From NCBI GenBank assembly GCA_945865525.1, contig CAMBDY010000005.1, positions 1 to 64,000 of the forward strand: DNA of 64,000 nucleotides, written 5' to 3'. The notes under the pieces were generated by a model that was given only the letters and a program-made list of their open reading frames with translations, had not been told where the DNA came from and searched no databases. Shown here in pieces: positions 1 through 9,216 of this stretch; positions within the stretch are counted from its first letter, which is position 1, and every line of letters begins with the position of its first letter. Origin of the DNA: Nitrospira lenta. Lineage in GTDB: Bacteria > Nitrospirota > Nitrospiria > Nitrospirales > Nitrospiraceae. The translations under genes were made by a program, and so were the position numbers.

Positions 1-246
1 ACGCCAGGCAAAAACGGTGAAATCCAATTAACCGACGCCCTCCGGGAGCTGGCCAGAAAGTTCCCGATGTATGCCCTAGAAATCCAGGGACAACGCTACG
101 ATGCGGGGGACAAATTGGGGTTTCTCATTGCCACCGTCGAGTTCGCGCTCAAGAATCCCTCCCTGGGACCAGACTTCGGCGAGTACCTACGGACTCGCCT
201 GACGTTTCTCAAAAAACGCGGTACGGCACGATCACGCACGGCCTAG
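1..246 (+). CDS. galU: UTP-glucose-1-phosphate uridylyltransferase, C-terminal part (truncated by window edge)
   Basis: The reading frame is open from base 1 to a TAG at 244-246 and gives about 81 residues. The segments GEIQLTDAL, YDAGDKLGFL and the following helix match the C-terminal end of GalU-type nucleotidyltransferases, which make UDP-glucose from UTP and glucose-1-phosphate in the cytoplasm. The catalytic N-terminal nucleotide-binding part lies outside the window, so activity cannot be judged. It is followed after 48 bases by lon in the same direction. The call rests on recognition of the C-terminal motifs and is fairly secure. Confidence 0.85.
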   Translation, partial: TPGKNGEIQLTDALRELARKFPMYALEIQGQRYDAGDKLGFLIATVEFALKNPSLGPDFGEYLRTRLTFLKKRGTARSRTA

Positions 247-294
247 GGGCCGCGCCGCTCCTTCACAACTGCAGACAATACTGGGGCCACACAG

Positions 295-2790
295 ATGAAC
301 GACGCGAGCGAACAAGACTTACCGCTACCCCAACACGGTGAAATCCCTGACCATCTTCCCCTGTTGCCGGTCCGGGACATCGTGGTCTTCCCTTATATGG
401 TCCTCCCCCTATTCGTCGGGCGAGAGATGTCGATCAAAGCGATTGAAGCAGCCTTAGCCGGCAACCGCATGGTCTTCCTTGCGGCGCAAAAGGCCCTGGA
501 CGTCGAGAATCCGACTGCGGACGATATCCATACCGTCGGCACGGTCGGGGTCATCATGCGGATGCTGAAGCTACCGGATGAGCGCATCAAAGTCCTCGTA
601 CAGGGGCTCGCTAAAGCCAAAATCACGGGCTACATCCAGACCGAGCCCTACTACTCCGTACGGATCAGCAAATTCCCAGACCAGAAGCCGGTCCACACCG
701 CCATCGAAACCGAAGCCGCCATGCGAACAGTGAAGGAACAGATCGAACAGCTCATGAACCTCGGAAAAGTCCTGATCCCAGAGGTGATGAGCGTCATCGA
801 AAACCTTGAAGATCCGGGCCGGCTCGCCGATATGGTGGCCTCCAATCTCGGCCTCAAGATCGAGATCACCCAGGCCGTCTTGGAAATCATCGATCCGATC
901 AAACGCCTTCGGCATGTCCGCGACATTCTCGGTAAGGAGATCGAAGTCCTCGCGATGCAGCAGAAGATTCAAGCCCAGGCCAAGGGGGAAATGGATAAGA
1001 CCCAGCGCGAATATTTCCTGCGCGAACAACTCAAAGCCATTCAAAAAGAACTGGGTGAACTTGACGAACGGGCAGAGGAAATCACCGAGTTCCGCAAGCG
1101 TATCGCTGAATTGAAAATGCCGGAGAAGGTGCTGCACGAAACTGAAAAACAGCTCAAGCGCCTGGAAAAAATGCACCCGGACACCGCCGAATCCGCAACC
1201 GTCCGGACCTACATCGAATGGATCGTGGAACTGCCCTGGTCCAAACGGTCACAAGACAACCTCGACCTCAAAATCGCCTCCAAAGTGCTCAATGAGGACC
1301 ACTACGATCTGGAGAAGGTAAAGGAGCGGATCCTTGAGTATCTGGCTGTGCGAAAGCTCAAAGAGAAAATGAAGGGCCCGATTCTCTGCTTCGTTGGACC
1401 GCCCGGCGTCGGCAAGACCTCGCTGGGGAAATCGATTGCCCGTGCGCTCGGACGCGAGTTCGTCCGCATCAGCCTCGGCGGCGTCCGCGATGAAGCCGAG
1501 ATCCGCGGCCATCGCCGTACCTACGTTGGCGCGCTGCCCGGCCGCATCATTCAAGGCATGAAGCAAGCCGGCACCAACAATCCGGTCTTCATGCTGGACG
1601 AAGTCGACAAGGTCGGTATGGATTTTCGTGGCGACCCCTCCGCCGCCCTGCTCGAAGTGCTTGATCCGGAACAGAACAACGCGTTCACGGACCATTACCT
1701 AGGGGTGCCGTTCGACCTGACCAACGTCCTCTTCATTGCCACGGCAAACCTGATCGACCCCCTCCTGCCGGCCTTGCGTGACCGGATGGAAGTGATCAGC
1801 ATTCCCGGCTATACCGAGGAAGAAAAGTTGGGCATCGCCCAGAAATACCTCATCCCTCGGCAACTGAACGAACATGGCATCACCGAGAAGCATGTCCGCA
1901 TCTCCGAACCCGCCGTGCGCCAAATCATTAGCAACTATACGCGTGAGGCCGGCGTCCGCAATCTCGAGCGCGAAATCGCCAACGTCATGCGCAAAGTCGC
2001 GAAGAAAGTGGCGGAGGGGAAAGGCATGGGATTCCCCGTCAATCCGGCTAATCTTTCCAAATATCTCGGCGTCCCCAAGTTCGTGCCGGAAGAAGAATTA
2101 CAGATAGACGAAATCGGGGTGGCCACCGGATTGGCCTGGACTGAATCAGGCGGTGACGTACTCTACATCGAAGCCACAGCCATGAAGGGTAAGGGACAAT
2201 TAACCCTCACAGGCCAATTAGGCGACGTGATGAAGGAGTCGGCACAAGCCGCCTTGAGCTATGTTCGGTCACGTGAACGTACCCTCGGCATCAATCCCGA
2301 CGTCTTCACCACACAGGATCTCCATATCCACGTGCCAGCCGGAGCCATTCCCAAAGATGGCCCCTCGGCCGGCATTACCATGGCCACGGCCATTGCCTCA
2401 ACTTTGTCGCAGATCCCGGTGCGCCGAGACCTGGCGATGACTGGCGAGATCACGCTCCGGGGTCGGGTGCTCCCCATCGGGGGATTGAAGGAAAAACTGT
2501 TGGCGGCTAAACGGGCCAAGCTCACCACCGTGATCCTGCCGAAGCGGAACAAAAAGGATCTCGATGAGATTCCCAAGCACATCCTGAAGGGCCTCCGTCT
2601 TATCTTTGCTGACACGATGGACGAGGTGATGAAGGTGGCGCTCCGACGGGGTCGAAAAACCATCAGTCCTAAGCGCAAGCTCCGCACGCCAAAGCTGTCG
2701 CAGAAGAAGCAGGCTACCCACACAAAGACCGGGCGGGCCTCTCGCTCACAGCCGGCACAGGCAACCACTAGGGCTATGACGCCCCGCTAA
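295..2790 (+). CDS. lon: ATP-dependent Lon protease (LonA type)
   Basis: This is a full-length LonA of 831 residues, the cytoplasmic AAA+ serine protease that removes damaged and regulatory proteins. The order is an N-terminal substrate-binding domain (about 20-215), a coiled-coil region, the AAA+ module with Walker A GPPGVGKT at 368-375, and the protease domain. The catalytic serine lies in KDGPSAG (Ser691) and the lysine of the dyad in [13 protein letters not shown] (about 734). The last 40 or so residues form a very basic Lys/Arg/Thr/Gln tail not needed in most Lon proteins. Because a 20S proteasome is also encoded here, the cell has at least two ATP-dependent degradation routes. thiL follows one base after the stop codon. 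Confidence 0.97.
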   Translation: MNDASEQDLPLPQHGEIPDHLPLLPVRDIVVFPYMVLPLFVGREMSIKAIEAALAGNRMVFLAAQKALDVENPTADDIHTVGTVGVIMRMLKLPDERIKVLVQGLAKAKITGYIQTEPYYSVRISKFPDQKPVHTAIETEAAMRTVKEQIEQLMNLGKVLIPEVMSVIENLEDPGRLADMVASNLGLKIEITQAVLEIIDPIKRLRHVRDILGKEIEVLAMQQKIQAQAKGEMDKTQREYFLREQLKAIQKELGELDERAEEITEFRKRIAELKMPEKVLHETEKQLKRLEKMHPDTAESATVRTYIEWIVELPWSKRSQDNLDLKIASKVLNEDHYDLEKVKERILEYLAVRKLKEKMKGPILCFVGPPGVGKTSLGKSIARALGREFVRISLGGVRDEAEIRGHRRTYVGALPGRIIQGMKQAGTNNPVFMLDEVDKVGMDFRGDPSAALLEVLDPEQNNAFTDHYLGVPFDLTNVLFIATANLIDPLLPALRDRMEVISIPGYTEEEKLGIAQKYLIPRQLNEHGITEKHVRISEPAVRQIISNYTREAGVRNLEREIANVMRKVAKKVAEGKGMGFPVNPANLSKYLGVPKFVPEEELQIDEIGVATGLAWTESGGDVLYIEATAMKGKGQLTLTGQLGDVMKESAQAALSYVRSRERTLGINPDVFTTQDLHIHVPAGAIPKDGPSAGITMATAIASTLSQIPVRRDLAMTGEITLRGRVLPIGGLKEKLLAAKRAKLTTVILPKRNKKDLDEIPKHILKGLRLIFADTMDEVMKVALRRGRKTISPKRKLRTPKLSQKKQATHTKTGRASRSQPAQATTRAMTPR

Positions 2791-2791
2791 C

Positions 2792-3844
2792 ATGACGCCC
2801 ACAGCCCGTTTGAAGTCCCGCAGCCCGATTCACGAGTTCGACCTCATTCGCACGCTTCAGCAACGGCACCGTCGCACCGATCCCTCGGTAATACGAGGGA
2901 TCGGTGATGATGCGGCTGTTGTGACCTCACAAGCCAGGCGATGGAGTCTCCTGACCACCGACCTGCTGACAGAGGGCATCCACTTCGACCTCCGCACCGC
3001 CACGATGGCCGATATCGGCTTCCGCGCCGCAGTGGCCAATCTGAGCGATATCGCGGCAATGGGAGGAACGCCTCAATATCTACTCGTGTCTCTAGCTATT
3101 CCTCGCACCGGGACCAGACAGCACGTGCTGCAGTTCTACAAGGGTATGATGACCGCCTGCCGGCCCTATCACGTCACACTCATCGGTGGAGACACCTCGG
3201 CCTCAGCTAACGGATGGTTTATCGGCCTCACGCTGGTCGGAACCACCACGCCCCACAAGGCGCTGCTCCGAAGCGGCGCGCGAGCGGGAGATCTGCTCTA
3301 CCTGACTGGCACCATCGGCGATGCCGAAGCAGGATTGAGGCTCTTAAATGAACAATTCGGTAAAACACGCCCTCCCCATACGGCAAAACTCTCAGCCAGA
3401 TACCGGCAATTTCTTGTTAAACGGCACCTCCGTCCAACGGCGCGTCTCGCGGAAGGTCAATGGCTCAGCGCGCATCGCTTCGCGACCTCTGCCATTGATG
3501 TCTCGGATGGCCTATCCGGTGATCTCCGCCATATTTGCCAAGAAAGCCATGTCGGAGCAGACCTTGATGTTGGTTCGCTCCCCCTCTCATTAGCCTGCCG
3601 CGCCTATGCGGCGTCTAGACGGCTCGACCCGGTGGCCCTGGCACTGGCGGGGGGCGAAGATTACGAATTGCTCTTTACCCTGTCACCGCGCCACAGGAGC
3701 GAGGTTGAACGAGCGGCTAAGCTTCGCCAATTTTGCATAACCTGCATCGGCACCATTCGCCCGGCTCAACAGGGTATCCAGGCGATCGGCCAGGATGGAA
3801 CGAAGCGCCCGTTGCCGAATAGTAGTTACCAGCATTTCAGGTAA
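2792..3844 (+). CDS. thiL: Thiamine-monophosphate kinase
   Basis: The 350-residue product phosphorylates thiamine monophosphate to the active cofactor thiamine diphosphate, the last step of thiamine synthesis. It opens with the family hallmark EFDLIRTL and the metal/ATP-binding motif GIGDDAAVV around residues 35-43. It also has GGDTSAS near 131 and the C-terminal DVSDGLSGDL and AGGEDYELLFTL motifs. Length agrees with the PurM/ThiL family (about 320-350). The ATG lies one base after the lon stop, so translation is probably coupled. Further thiamine genes (thiS, thiG, tenI/thiE-like) lie near 13.5-15.8 kb in this window on the other strand. Confidence 0.95.
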   Translation: MTPTARLKSRSPIHEFDLIRTLQQRHRRTDPSVIRGIGDDAAVVTSQARRWSLLTTDLLTEGIHFDLRTATMADIGFRAAVANLSDIAAMGGTPQYLLVSLAIPRTGTRQHVLQFYKGMMTACRPYHVTLIGGDTSASANGWFIGLTLVGTTTPHKALLRSGARAGDLLYLTGTIGDAEAGLRLLNEQFGKTRPPHTAKLSARYRQFLVKRHLRPTARLAEGQWLSAHRFATSAIDVSDGLSGDLRHICQESHVGADLDVGSLPLSLACRAYAASRRLDPVALALAGGEDYELLFTLSPRHRSEVERAAKLRQFCITCIGTIRPAQQGIQAIGQDGTKRPLPNSSYQHFR

Positions 3845-3864
3845 CCAACTCCGCACCCACCGCT

Positions 3865-4353
3865 ATGGCCATACTCTCCGCACTCCAATCGCTCATCAAA
3901 CGGGTCTTCCAACAACACGAATCACCACAGCGCATGGCGCTGGCCTTCGCCATAGGAGTCTTCATCGCCTTCTCCCCAACCTATGGCCTCCACACCATAC
4001 TGGTCCTTTTCTGCACCTGGGCCTTCGGTCTGAACTTTCTCGCTCTCATGGTCGGCGCCTCCCTCAATAATCCCTGGACCCTCGTCCCGATCCTTATCGC
4101 CACCTATTGGGTAGGCGCGCACTTACTCAGCAGATCGGACAGCCCCGCTTTCGACTGGCAGGACCTGAGCTTTGGCGCGATCTATGAACAAGTCATGCCC
4201 TATGCCCTGCCGTTCTTTTTAGGCGGATTGGTCCTGAGTCTCCTCGGCGCCGCGCTCACCTACCCGCTCGCCCACTACTTCCTAAATAAACATCGGCGCT
4301 TGCACCCACCGGACCCCCTTGAGCCATTGCCGCCCCCTCAAGATGTACGCTAA
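3865..4353 (+). CDS. DUF2062 membrane protein
   Basis: A 162-residue integral membrane protein with the DUF2062 pattern: a short basic amphipathic N-terminus (SLIKRVFQQHESPQRMALAF), then hydrophobic segments beginning GVFIAFSPTYGLHT, with the conserved NNPWT signature after the second helix and a further helix pair before a Pro-rich tail. The biochemical role of the family is not established; members often lie near envelope or polysaccharide genes. It follows thiL by 20 bases and runs up to the HD-domain gene, so it is likely part of the lon-thiL transcription unit. Confidence 0.8.
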   Translation: MAILSALQSLIKRVFQQHESPQRMALAFAIGVFIAFSPTYGLHTILVLFCTWAFGLNFLALMVGASLNNPWTLVPILIATYWVGAHLLSRSDSPAFDWQDLSFGAIYEQVMPYALPFFLGGLVLSLLGAALTYPLAHYFLNKHRRLHPPDPLEPLPPPQDVR

Positions 4354-4363
4354 GATCGGCTCC

Positions 4364-5782
4364 ATGTCAGCCAGTCATCAAGCTACTGCCCCCTACGATG
4401 GATCGGCGCTAATCGCCGATCCAATCCACCAGTATGTCTCCTTCACCGTGCCCTTCTCCGCTGCAGATGAGCATGAACAGACGGAGAAGGACCTGATCGA
4501 CTCCCCTTGGGTCCAGCGCCTCCGCTATATCTATCAACTACAAAGCGCCCGGTGGGTCTATCCCTCTGCGGAACATACCCGCTTCGTCCATTCGATCGGC
4601 ACCATGCATGTGGCAGGCCGTTTTGCGCGTCATCTCTATCCGTTTCTCAAGAAAACGGTAAAAGATATTCCCTCCGCGAACTATATCGAAGAGTTTCTCC
4701 GCGTCACGGCCCTCGTCCACGACATCGGCCACGGCCCCTTCTGCCATTTCTTCGACGACAACTATTTACACGCCTTCGGCGCCAGCCATGAAAAAATTGG
4801 GCAGATCATCATCCGCGATCATCTGGGTCCAATCATCCGCAAAATCCGTCGCAGCCCCTCAGGCCCCTTCGACCCAGGCGAAGTGCTCAATCCCGACCAG
4901 ATTGCCCATGTGATCCTCAAGGAAAAAGGTAAAGACAACTCCCGTATGCCACGCTGGATCAATATGCTCCAGCCAGTCATTTCCGGAAGCTATACCGCGG
5001 ACAACCTCGACTATGTCCTGCGCGACTCTTATATGTGCGGGGTGGCGGTCGGACCGGTTGATCTCGCCCGGCTTATTCACTACACGATCCTCACGGACAA
5101 AGGCTTCACAATCCATAAAACCGGTCTCCCGGCCTTGCAGATGTTTCTCAACACCCGCATGTATCTCTATTCCAACGTCTACTACCACCGGACTACGCGC
5201 GCGATCGACATCCATCTCCGCGACATCTTCGGTGAGACCATGACGCTCCTCTTCCCCCACGATCCCCGCAAAAAGATGGACGCGTACCTCGCGTTGACAG
5301 ATTGGTCTCTGCTGGAGCAGGTACGGGGATGGAAGACCTCGCGCCAGGCCATCGAACGGCGTTTAGGCGCAGAATGGCAGAGGATTCTCGGACGTGACGT
5401 CAAATGGAAGATGGCCTACAGTGCAGTGCTCAAGGAAAAAAGCCAAGAGCGCGGCATGGACTTTCCTAGCCACCAACACTTCGAAGAACAGATCAAAAAA
5501 GAGTTACCGGCAAAGCTGAAAAAAACGGCGTTCCGTGTCGACATGGCTTTACTCGACCCACGGCCGGACCCGAAAGACCGACGCGGCAATCCCCTCTATG
5601 TCTACGATCCTAGCACCAAAAAAGTTTCGGCCGAACCACTCGAAGAATTTCTCGACCTGCTCCCTACCCGCCTGGTCCAATTCCGCGTCTACACCCTCGA
5701 CCATACCTGCGACGAAGCCCTTTCCCGAGCCACAGCCACCGTGCTGAACAAGACCCCGTCGAGCCTCGAATCGAACGAGTAA
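4364..5782 (+). CDS. HD-domain phosphohydrolase (dGTPase/SAMHD1-like)
   Basis: The product is about 472 residues from the ATG at 4364; the ORF is open further upstream and an ATG at 4343 that overlaps the previous stop is an alternative. It carries the HD superfamily metal site: HTRFVHS near residue 65 and VHDIGHGPFCHFFDD near residue 118, plus a later DNLDYVLRD that supplies another aspartate. This arrangement is that of HD-domain nucleotide phosphohydrolases related to dGTPases and SAMHD1, which hydrolyse (d)NTPs. The actual substrate cannot be read from sequence. The gene ends at a TAA where a palindromic intergenic repeat begins. Confidence 0.85.
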   Translation: MSASHQATAPYDGSALIADPIHQYVSFTVPFSAADEHEQTEKDLIDSPWVQRLRYIYQLQSARWVYPSAEHTRFVHSIGTMHVAGRFARHLYPFLKKTVKDIPSANYIEEFLRVTALVHDIGHGPFCHFFDDNYLHAFGASHEKIGQIIIRDHLGPIIRKIRRSPSGPFDPGEVLNPDQIAHVILKEKGKDNSRMPRWINMLQPVISGSYTADNLDYVLRDSYMCGVAVGPVDLARLIHYTILTDKGFTIHKTGLPALQMFLNTRMYLYSNVYYHRTTRAIDIHLRDIFGETMTLLFPHDPRKKMDAYLALTDWSLLEQVRGWKTSRQAIERRLGAEWQRILGRDVKWKMAYSAVLKEKSQERGMDFPSHQHFEEQIKKELPAKLKKTAFRVDMALLDPRPDPKDRRGNPLYVYDPSTKKVSAEPLEEFLDLLPTRLVQFRVYTLDHTCDEALSRATATVLNKTPSSLESNE

Positions 5783-5885
5783 TCGGCTACTGAAAAATCT
5801 TCCAGCTTCATGCTCGTATTGTTCAGGCCCTCAACGTACCCTATAGGTACGCCGCCGGCCCTCACTCGCTGCAGCCGGAAAACAC
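5780..5885 (+). repeat. Palindromic intergenic repeat, copy A
   Basis: The roughly 105-base gap after the HD gene starts with GGCTACTGAAAAATC and contains a dyad CGTACC-ctata-GGTACG at 5835-5851. It is related to copies B (25367-25466) and C (46640-46742). Its first 20 bases align with those of copy B at 14 to 15 positions, and the alignment begins at the stop codon TAA. No ORF or promoter is evident. It may act as a 3'-end RNA structure, but that is inference. Confidence 0.6.
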
Positions 5886-5904
5886 ACACGCACAGCCCGA
5901 CGCG

Positions 5905-6915
5905 CTACTGTGCGACGTGACCTGTTTCAGGAATGGATATCGTTGCCGAGATGGGAGTTGAAAGATTGATGGCGGGAACTACACCGTTCTTGAACGGTAA
6001 ATTGAGCAGCGCATAGGGATTCACACGGGCGCCGTTAAGTTTAACGCCCCAATGGAGGTGCGGGCCAGTAGCGCGACCGGTGGCGCCCACCTTGCCGATG
6101 ATTTGCCCAGCCGTGATCAGGTCTCCGTCTTTGACTACGATCTCAGACAAATGAAAGTACATTGAGTAGAAGCCCAGCCCGTGATCGAGGAAGACACCCC
6201 GACCGGAAAAAATATGATCGACGGTGATGCGGACGATTCCGTCATTCGTGGCCACCACATCCGCGCCCATCGGTGCCCCAATATCCTCTCCATTGTGCGG
6301 GTTACGCGGTTTGCCGTTCATGATCCGCACGCTACCGAAAATGCCGGTGCGCTTCCCATTCACCGGCTCTACGAAGTTGCTGTGCCAGAGTTTCAAACGT
6401 GAATTCTCCGTAAGTGCAAGTTTGACTTGCATCTGCTCGGTCTTCCAGCGCGCCACCGCCTTCTTGTCCAGATCGACCTTGTCTTTTGGGAGCGTCAAAT
6501 GCTCGACGGTAAACTTCTCTTTTGACACCAGAACATTAAAGCTCAATTGCTTCGTCTGTTCGCCCTGCTTCACTTCCACGACCAATTCATGGGTCCCAGG
6601 ATCGTCCTGCATATCGATTCCGACCAACCCGACATAGCCAGCTGGCTCCCCTGGTCTGAACTCGCGAAAGAACGGAATGGTCCGATCGAGAAAGGTCCCC
6701 GTCACTTCGGTCGCCTGCACTTCGCCCTTCACCGTGACGACCAACACCTGCCCCTGCTTGCCACTATATTGTCCATCCAAGCCCTTCACTGCAGGGGACG
6801 TATGAGGAAACAACTCGACAGGGAACACGCTAGACAACAGCACGACGGCCATAATCATCGTCCGATCCAGCCACGAGGCCCGTAGCTGTGCTGGGCTGAG
6901 AGGAATCCGCATCAT
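5905..6915 (-). CDS. Exported M23 (LytM) peptidoglycan endopeptidase
   Basis: A 336-residue protein with an N-terminal signal/anchor (hydrophobic TMIMAVVLLSSVFPV), a beta-rich middle region, and a C-terminal M23 metallopeptidase domain. The zinc-binding residues are intact: HNGEDIG near residue 207 and the HLHWG motif near 286. Family members cleave peptide cross-links in peptidoglycan in the periplasm. The start ATG overlaps the pafA stop by four bases (ATGA), so the gene is translationally coupled to the Pup ligase and is the last gene of the proteasome operon. That link between a cell-wall enzyme and pupylation is unusual and may simply be positional. Confidence 0.9.
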   Translation of the reverse strand: MMRIPLSPAQLRASWLDRTMIMAVVLLSSVFPVELFPHTSPAVKGLDGQYSGKQGQVLVVTVKGEVQATEVTGTFLDRTIPFFREFRPGEPAGYVGLVGIDMQDDPGTHELVVEVKQGEQTKQLSFNVLVSKEKFTVEHLTLPKDKVDLDKKAVARWKTEQMQVKLALTENSRLKLWHSNFVEPVNGKRTGIFGSVRIMNGKPRNPHNGEDIGAPMGADVVATNDGIVRITVDHIFSGRGVFLDHGLGFYSMYFHLSEIVVKDGDLITAGQIIGKVGATGRATGPHLHWGVKLNGARVNPYALLNLPFKNGVVPAINLSTPISATISIPETGHVAQ

Positions 6916-8306
6916 CGCTCGAGCCTCAATCCTGACACCTGAGAAACTAGCTCATCCACACGTCGGTTCACCGCGCTGAAGGGGTCCATACAGAGAATCG
7001 TTTCCTCCCAATAGCCGTTGAGCTTTAAATAGGTCCAGTCCACCGTATAGGAACGATTCTTTGCGCGGGCGAACCGGATGAAATCTCCTCGCACCTTCGC
7101 CCTCGTGGTCTGAGGTGGCGTCGACATGGCCCGTTGCACTGATTCCTCGGCTACGACCCGTTCGATCATCCCACGGGACTCCATTAAATAATACAGCCCC
7201 CGCGTCCGTTTAACATCATGATATTGCAGATCCAGTAGGAAAACCCGTGGATCGTCCCAATCGCAGGCTTTTTTGTCGACATACGACTGGATAAGATGCC
7301 GCTTGGTCACCCAGTCGATTTCGCGCACCAACTGCATCGGATCTTCATCGAGCTTATCGAGTACCAGCGCCCACCGCTTCCACACATCGTCGAGGATCGG
7401 ATCGTGCGCTTGTTGTGCCAAATATTCTTGTGCACGATCCAAGTAGACCCGCTGCACCTCCACCGCCGTCAGCTGGCGCCCATCATCCAGCCTGACCTTC
7501 TTCTTCAACGACGGATCGCGCGAAATCTCCCTAATTGCCTTCACGGAATCCTCTAATTCCATCCCTTCGACTGCGTATCCTTCCTCGATCATAGACAATA
7601 TCAACGATGCCGTACCGACCTTCAAATACGTTGCGAACTCCGACATGTTGGAATCCCCAACAATGATATGGAGCCGCCGGTACCGCTCCGCATCGGCATG
7701 AGGCTCATCCCGGGTATTGATGATGCTACGCGAGGACGTAGTCGAGGAAGACGTCCTCTCGTGAATATGTTGGGCACGCTGTGAGATGCAATACTGCGTC
7801 TTGCCAGACACTTTCAGGACTTTCCCCGCTCCGCTATAGATCTGGCGTGTGACGAAAAATGGAATCAGCTGCTCCGTAACTTTCCAGAAATCGACATCAC
7901 GGCGCATCAGAAAATTTTCATGACAACCATAGGTATTCCCTAGCGAATCCGTGTTGTTCTTGAAAATATAGATTTCCCCGGACAGGCCATCTGCCCGCAA
8001 CCGTTCTTCCGCCGCAGGCAGACAGGCTTCCAGAAGCCGTTCGCCGGCTTTATCGTGGATGACAAGATCAAGAATGTTGTCGCACTCGGGGGTGGAATAC
8101 TCAGGGTGGCAACCAGTGTCTTGATAGAAGCGTGCGCCGTTTGCGAGAAAGGCATTAGAAGGCCAGCTGTTAGGGATGAGGCCTTCGAAGATACAACCCA
8201 GCACCCGCTCCATCGGCAGGTACACGCCCCCCTTCGGAGAGAAGATGAGCCCGTACTCATTTTCCAAACCGAAGATCCGTTGCTTCAGAGGACCGGCTTG
8301 TAACAT
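6912..8306 (-). CDS. pafA: Pup-protein ligase PafA
   Basis: The 464-residue product belongs to the glutamine-synthetase-like carboxylate-amine ligases. PafA activates the C-terminal glutamate of Pup with ATP and joins it to lysine side chains of target proteins. It starts with the family signature QRIFGLENEYGLIF and has YQDTGCHPEYSTPECD around residues 62-77, which includes the catalytic aspartate region. NNTDSLGNTYGCHENFL and NSRDEPHADAERYRRLH follow. Length matches PafA and differs from the longer Dop at 10072-11553. No convincing ribosome binding site precedes the ATG. It is separated from prcA by a 220-base gap. The cognate Pup is encoded at 50921-51118. Confidence 0.94.
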   Translation of the reverse strand: MLQAGPLKQRIFGLENEYGLIFSPKGGVYLPMERVLGCIFEGLIPNSWPSNAFLANGARFYQDTGCHPEYSTPECDNILDLVIHDKAGERLLEACLPAAEERLRADGLSGEIYIFKNNTDSLGNTYGCHENFLMRRDVDFWKVTEQLIPFFVTRQIYSGAGKVLKVSGKTQYCISQRAQHIHERTSSSTTSSRSIINTRDEPHADAERYRRLHIIVGDSNMSEFATYLKVGTASLILSMIEEGYAVEGMELEDSVKAIREISRDPSLKKKVRLDDGRQLTAVEVQRVYLDRAQEYLAQQAHDPILDDVWKRWALVLDKLDEDPMQLVREIDWVTKRHLIQSYVDKKACDWDDPRVFLLDLQYHDVKRTRGLYYLMESRGMIERVVAEESVQRAMSTPPQTTRAKVRGDFIRFARAKNRSYTVDWTYLKLNGYWEETILCMDPFSAVNRRVDELVSQVSGLRLER

Positions 8307-8527
8307 GGGTGTATCGACAGAATACCAGTCACCCCTACCTTCTTCAAGAGACGGATCAGTATCCGGAGATGCGGGCGGTCTGGTTTCTCTGATCTCTCAG
8401 GATGGTTGAGGGAAACCATTGCGAAGCGAGCTGAAAAAGCGCGAAACGTCGCACCCGTCAGAGCAGTTTTTCTGATCTATCACCAGCCTGGATTACCCCA
8501 GTAGACCAAGGAGACCACAGGGACAAG
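8307..8527 (-). other. Non-coding gap between prcA and pafA
   Basis: This 221-base interval inside the proteasome operon has no ORF with a credible start and ribosome binding site. On the minus strand the frame of pafA stays open for about 35 codons upstream but lacks any ATG, GTG or TTG. It contains CAGAAAAACTGC and GCGCTTTTTCAG facing each other across about 24 bases, an imperfect inverted repeat that may be a decayed copy of the local repeat family or an RNA hairpin. Actinobacterial operons carry pup between dop and prcB; no pup or UBact is found in this cluster. Confidence 0.4.
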
Positions 8528-9214
8528 TTAAAGCGCGAGAAGAGACGTGGTGTCAGCAGTCGACAAACGGCGAAATCTTCGGCCTTCGCGGGTGCGATCG
8601 AGTGTCGCGACTTCCAGGCTCTCCGGCGAGAGTTTCTGGCTACGAACTTGCTCGAGCGAGGCGATGCAGAGCGAAAGCGTCGTTCGCAGGTCAGATGGTT
8701 TCGTCAAGCCCTTCTCTTTTAACAGAGCCTGGATGACCTCAGACTTACCCCCAATGACTGCAAAAGTACGCTCATCGATGATGCTCCCGTCAAAGGAAAT
8801 ACGATACATCTCGTTGGCATGGCCGTTGTGCCCAACTTGCACAACCAGGATTTCCACCTCCAACGGCTTCTGCTCCTGACTGAAAATGGTACCCACGCTT
8901 TGCGAATAGCCGTTCGCCAAGGAACGAGCCGTTACATCTTCCCGGCTGTACATAAAGCCCTTAAGATCTGCATGTCTGATACCAGCCTTCCGAAGATTTT
9001 CAAACTCGCTGTACTTACCGGCGCCGGCGAAGGCGATGCTGTCGTAGATCTCGGAAATTTTATACAGAGACGCACTAGGGTTCTCCGCGACCAGAAGAAT
9101 CCCGTCCACATATTCGATGGCAATGATGGAACGGCCTTTGGCGATACCTTTTTTGGCATACTCCGCCTTGTCCTGCATCATCTGCTCGGGTGAAACGTAA
9201 TAGGGCAATGGCAT
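8528..9214 (-). CDS. prcA: 20S proteasome alpha subunit
   Basis: A 228-residue alpha-type proteasome subunit, forming the outer rings that gate the 20S chamber. It shows the alpha-type N-terminus (YYVSPEQMMQDKAEYAKKGIAKGRSIIAIEY) instead of a processed threonine, with the later SVGTIFSQEQKPLEVEIL strand typical of bacterial PrcA. A strong ribosome binding site (AAGGAGAG) lies 6-7 bases before the ATG. It follows prcB by two bases, so alpha and beta are produced together. The C-terminal tail is short and ends in Leu-Leu-Ala-Leu. Confidence 0.93.
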   Translation of the reverse strand: MPLPYYVSPEQMMQDKAEYAKKGIAKGRSIIAIEYVDGILLVAENPSASLYKISEIYDSIAFAGAGKYSEFENLRKAGIRHADLKGFMYSREDVTARSLANGYSQSVGTIFSQEQKPLEVEILVVQVGHNGHANEMYRISFDGSIIDERTFAVIGGKSEVIQALLKEKGLTKPSDLRTTLSLCIASLEQVRSQKLSPESLEVATLDRTREGRRFRRLSTADTTSLLAL

Positions 9215-9216
9215 AG

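Noticed and set aside
8307-8420. Possible UBact gene between prcA and pafA (frames reading PASPDTD and RLLKKV on the minus strand)
   Set aside because: It needs two frameshifts, lacks the Y-R-Q-R-x-G-Q/E terminus, and a bona fide Pup is encoded at 50921-51118.
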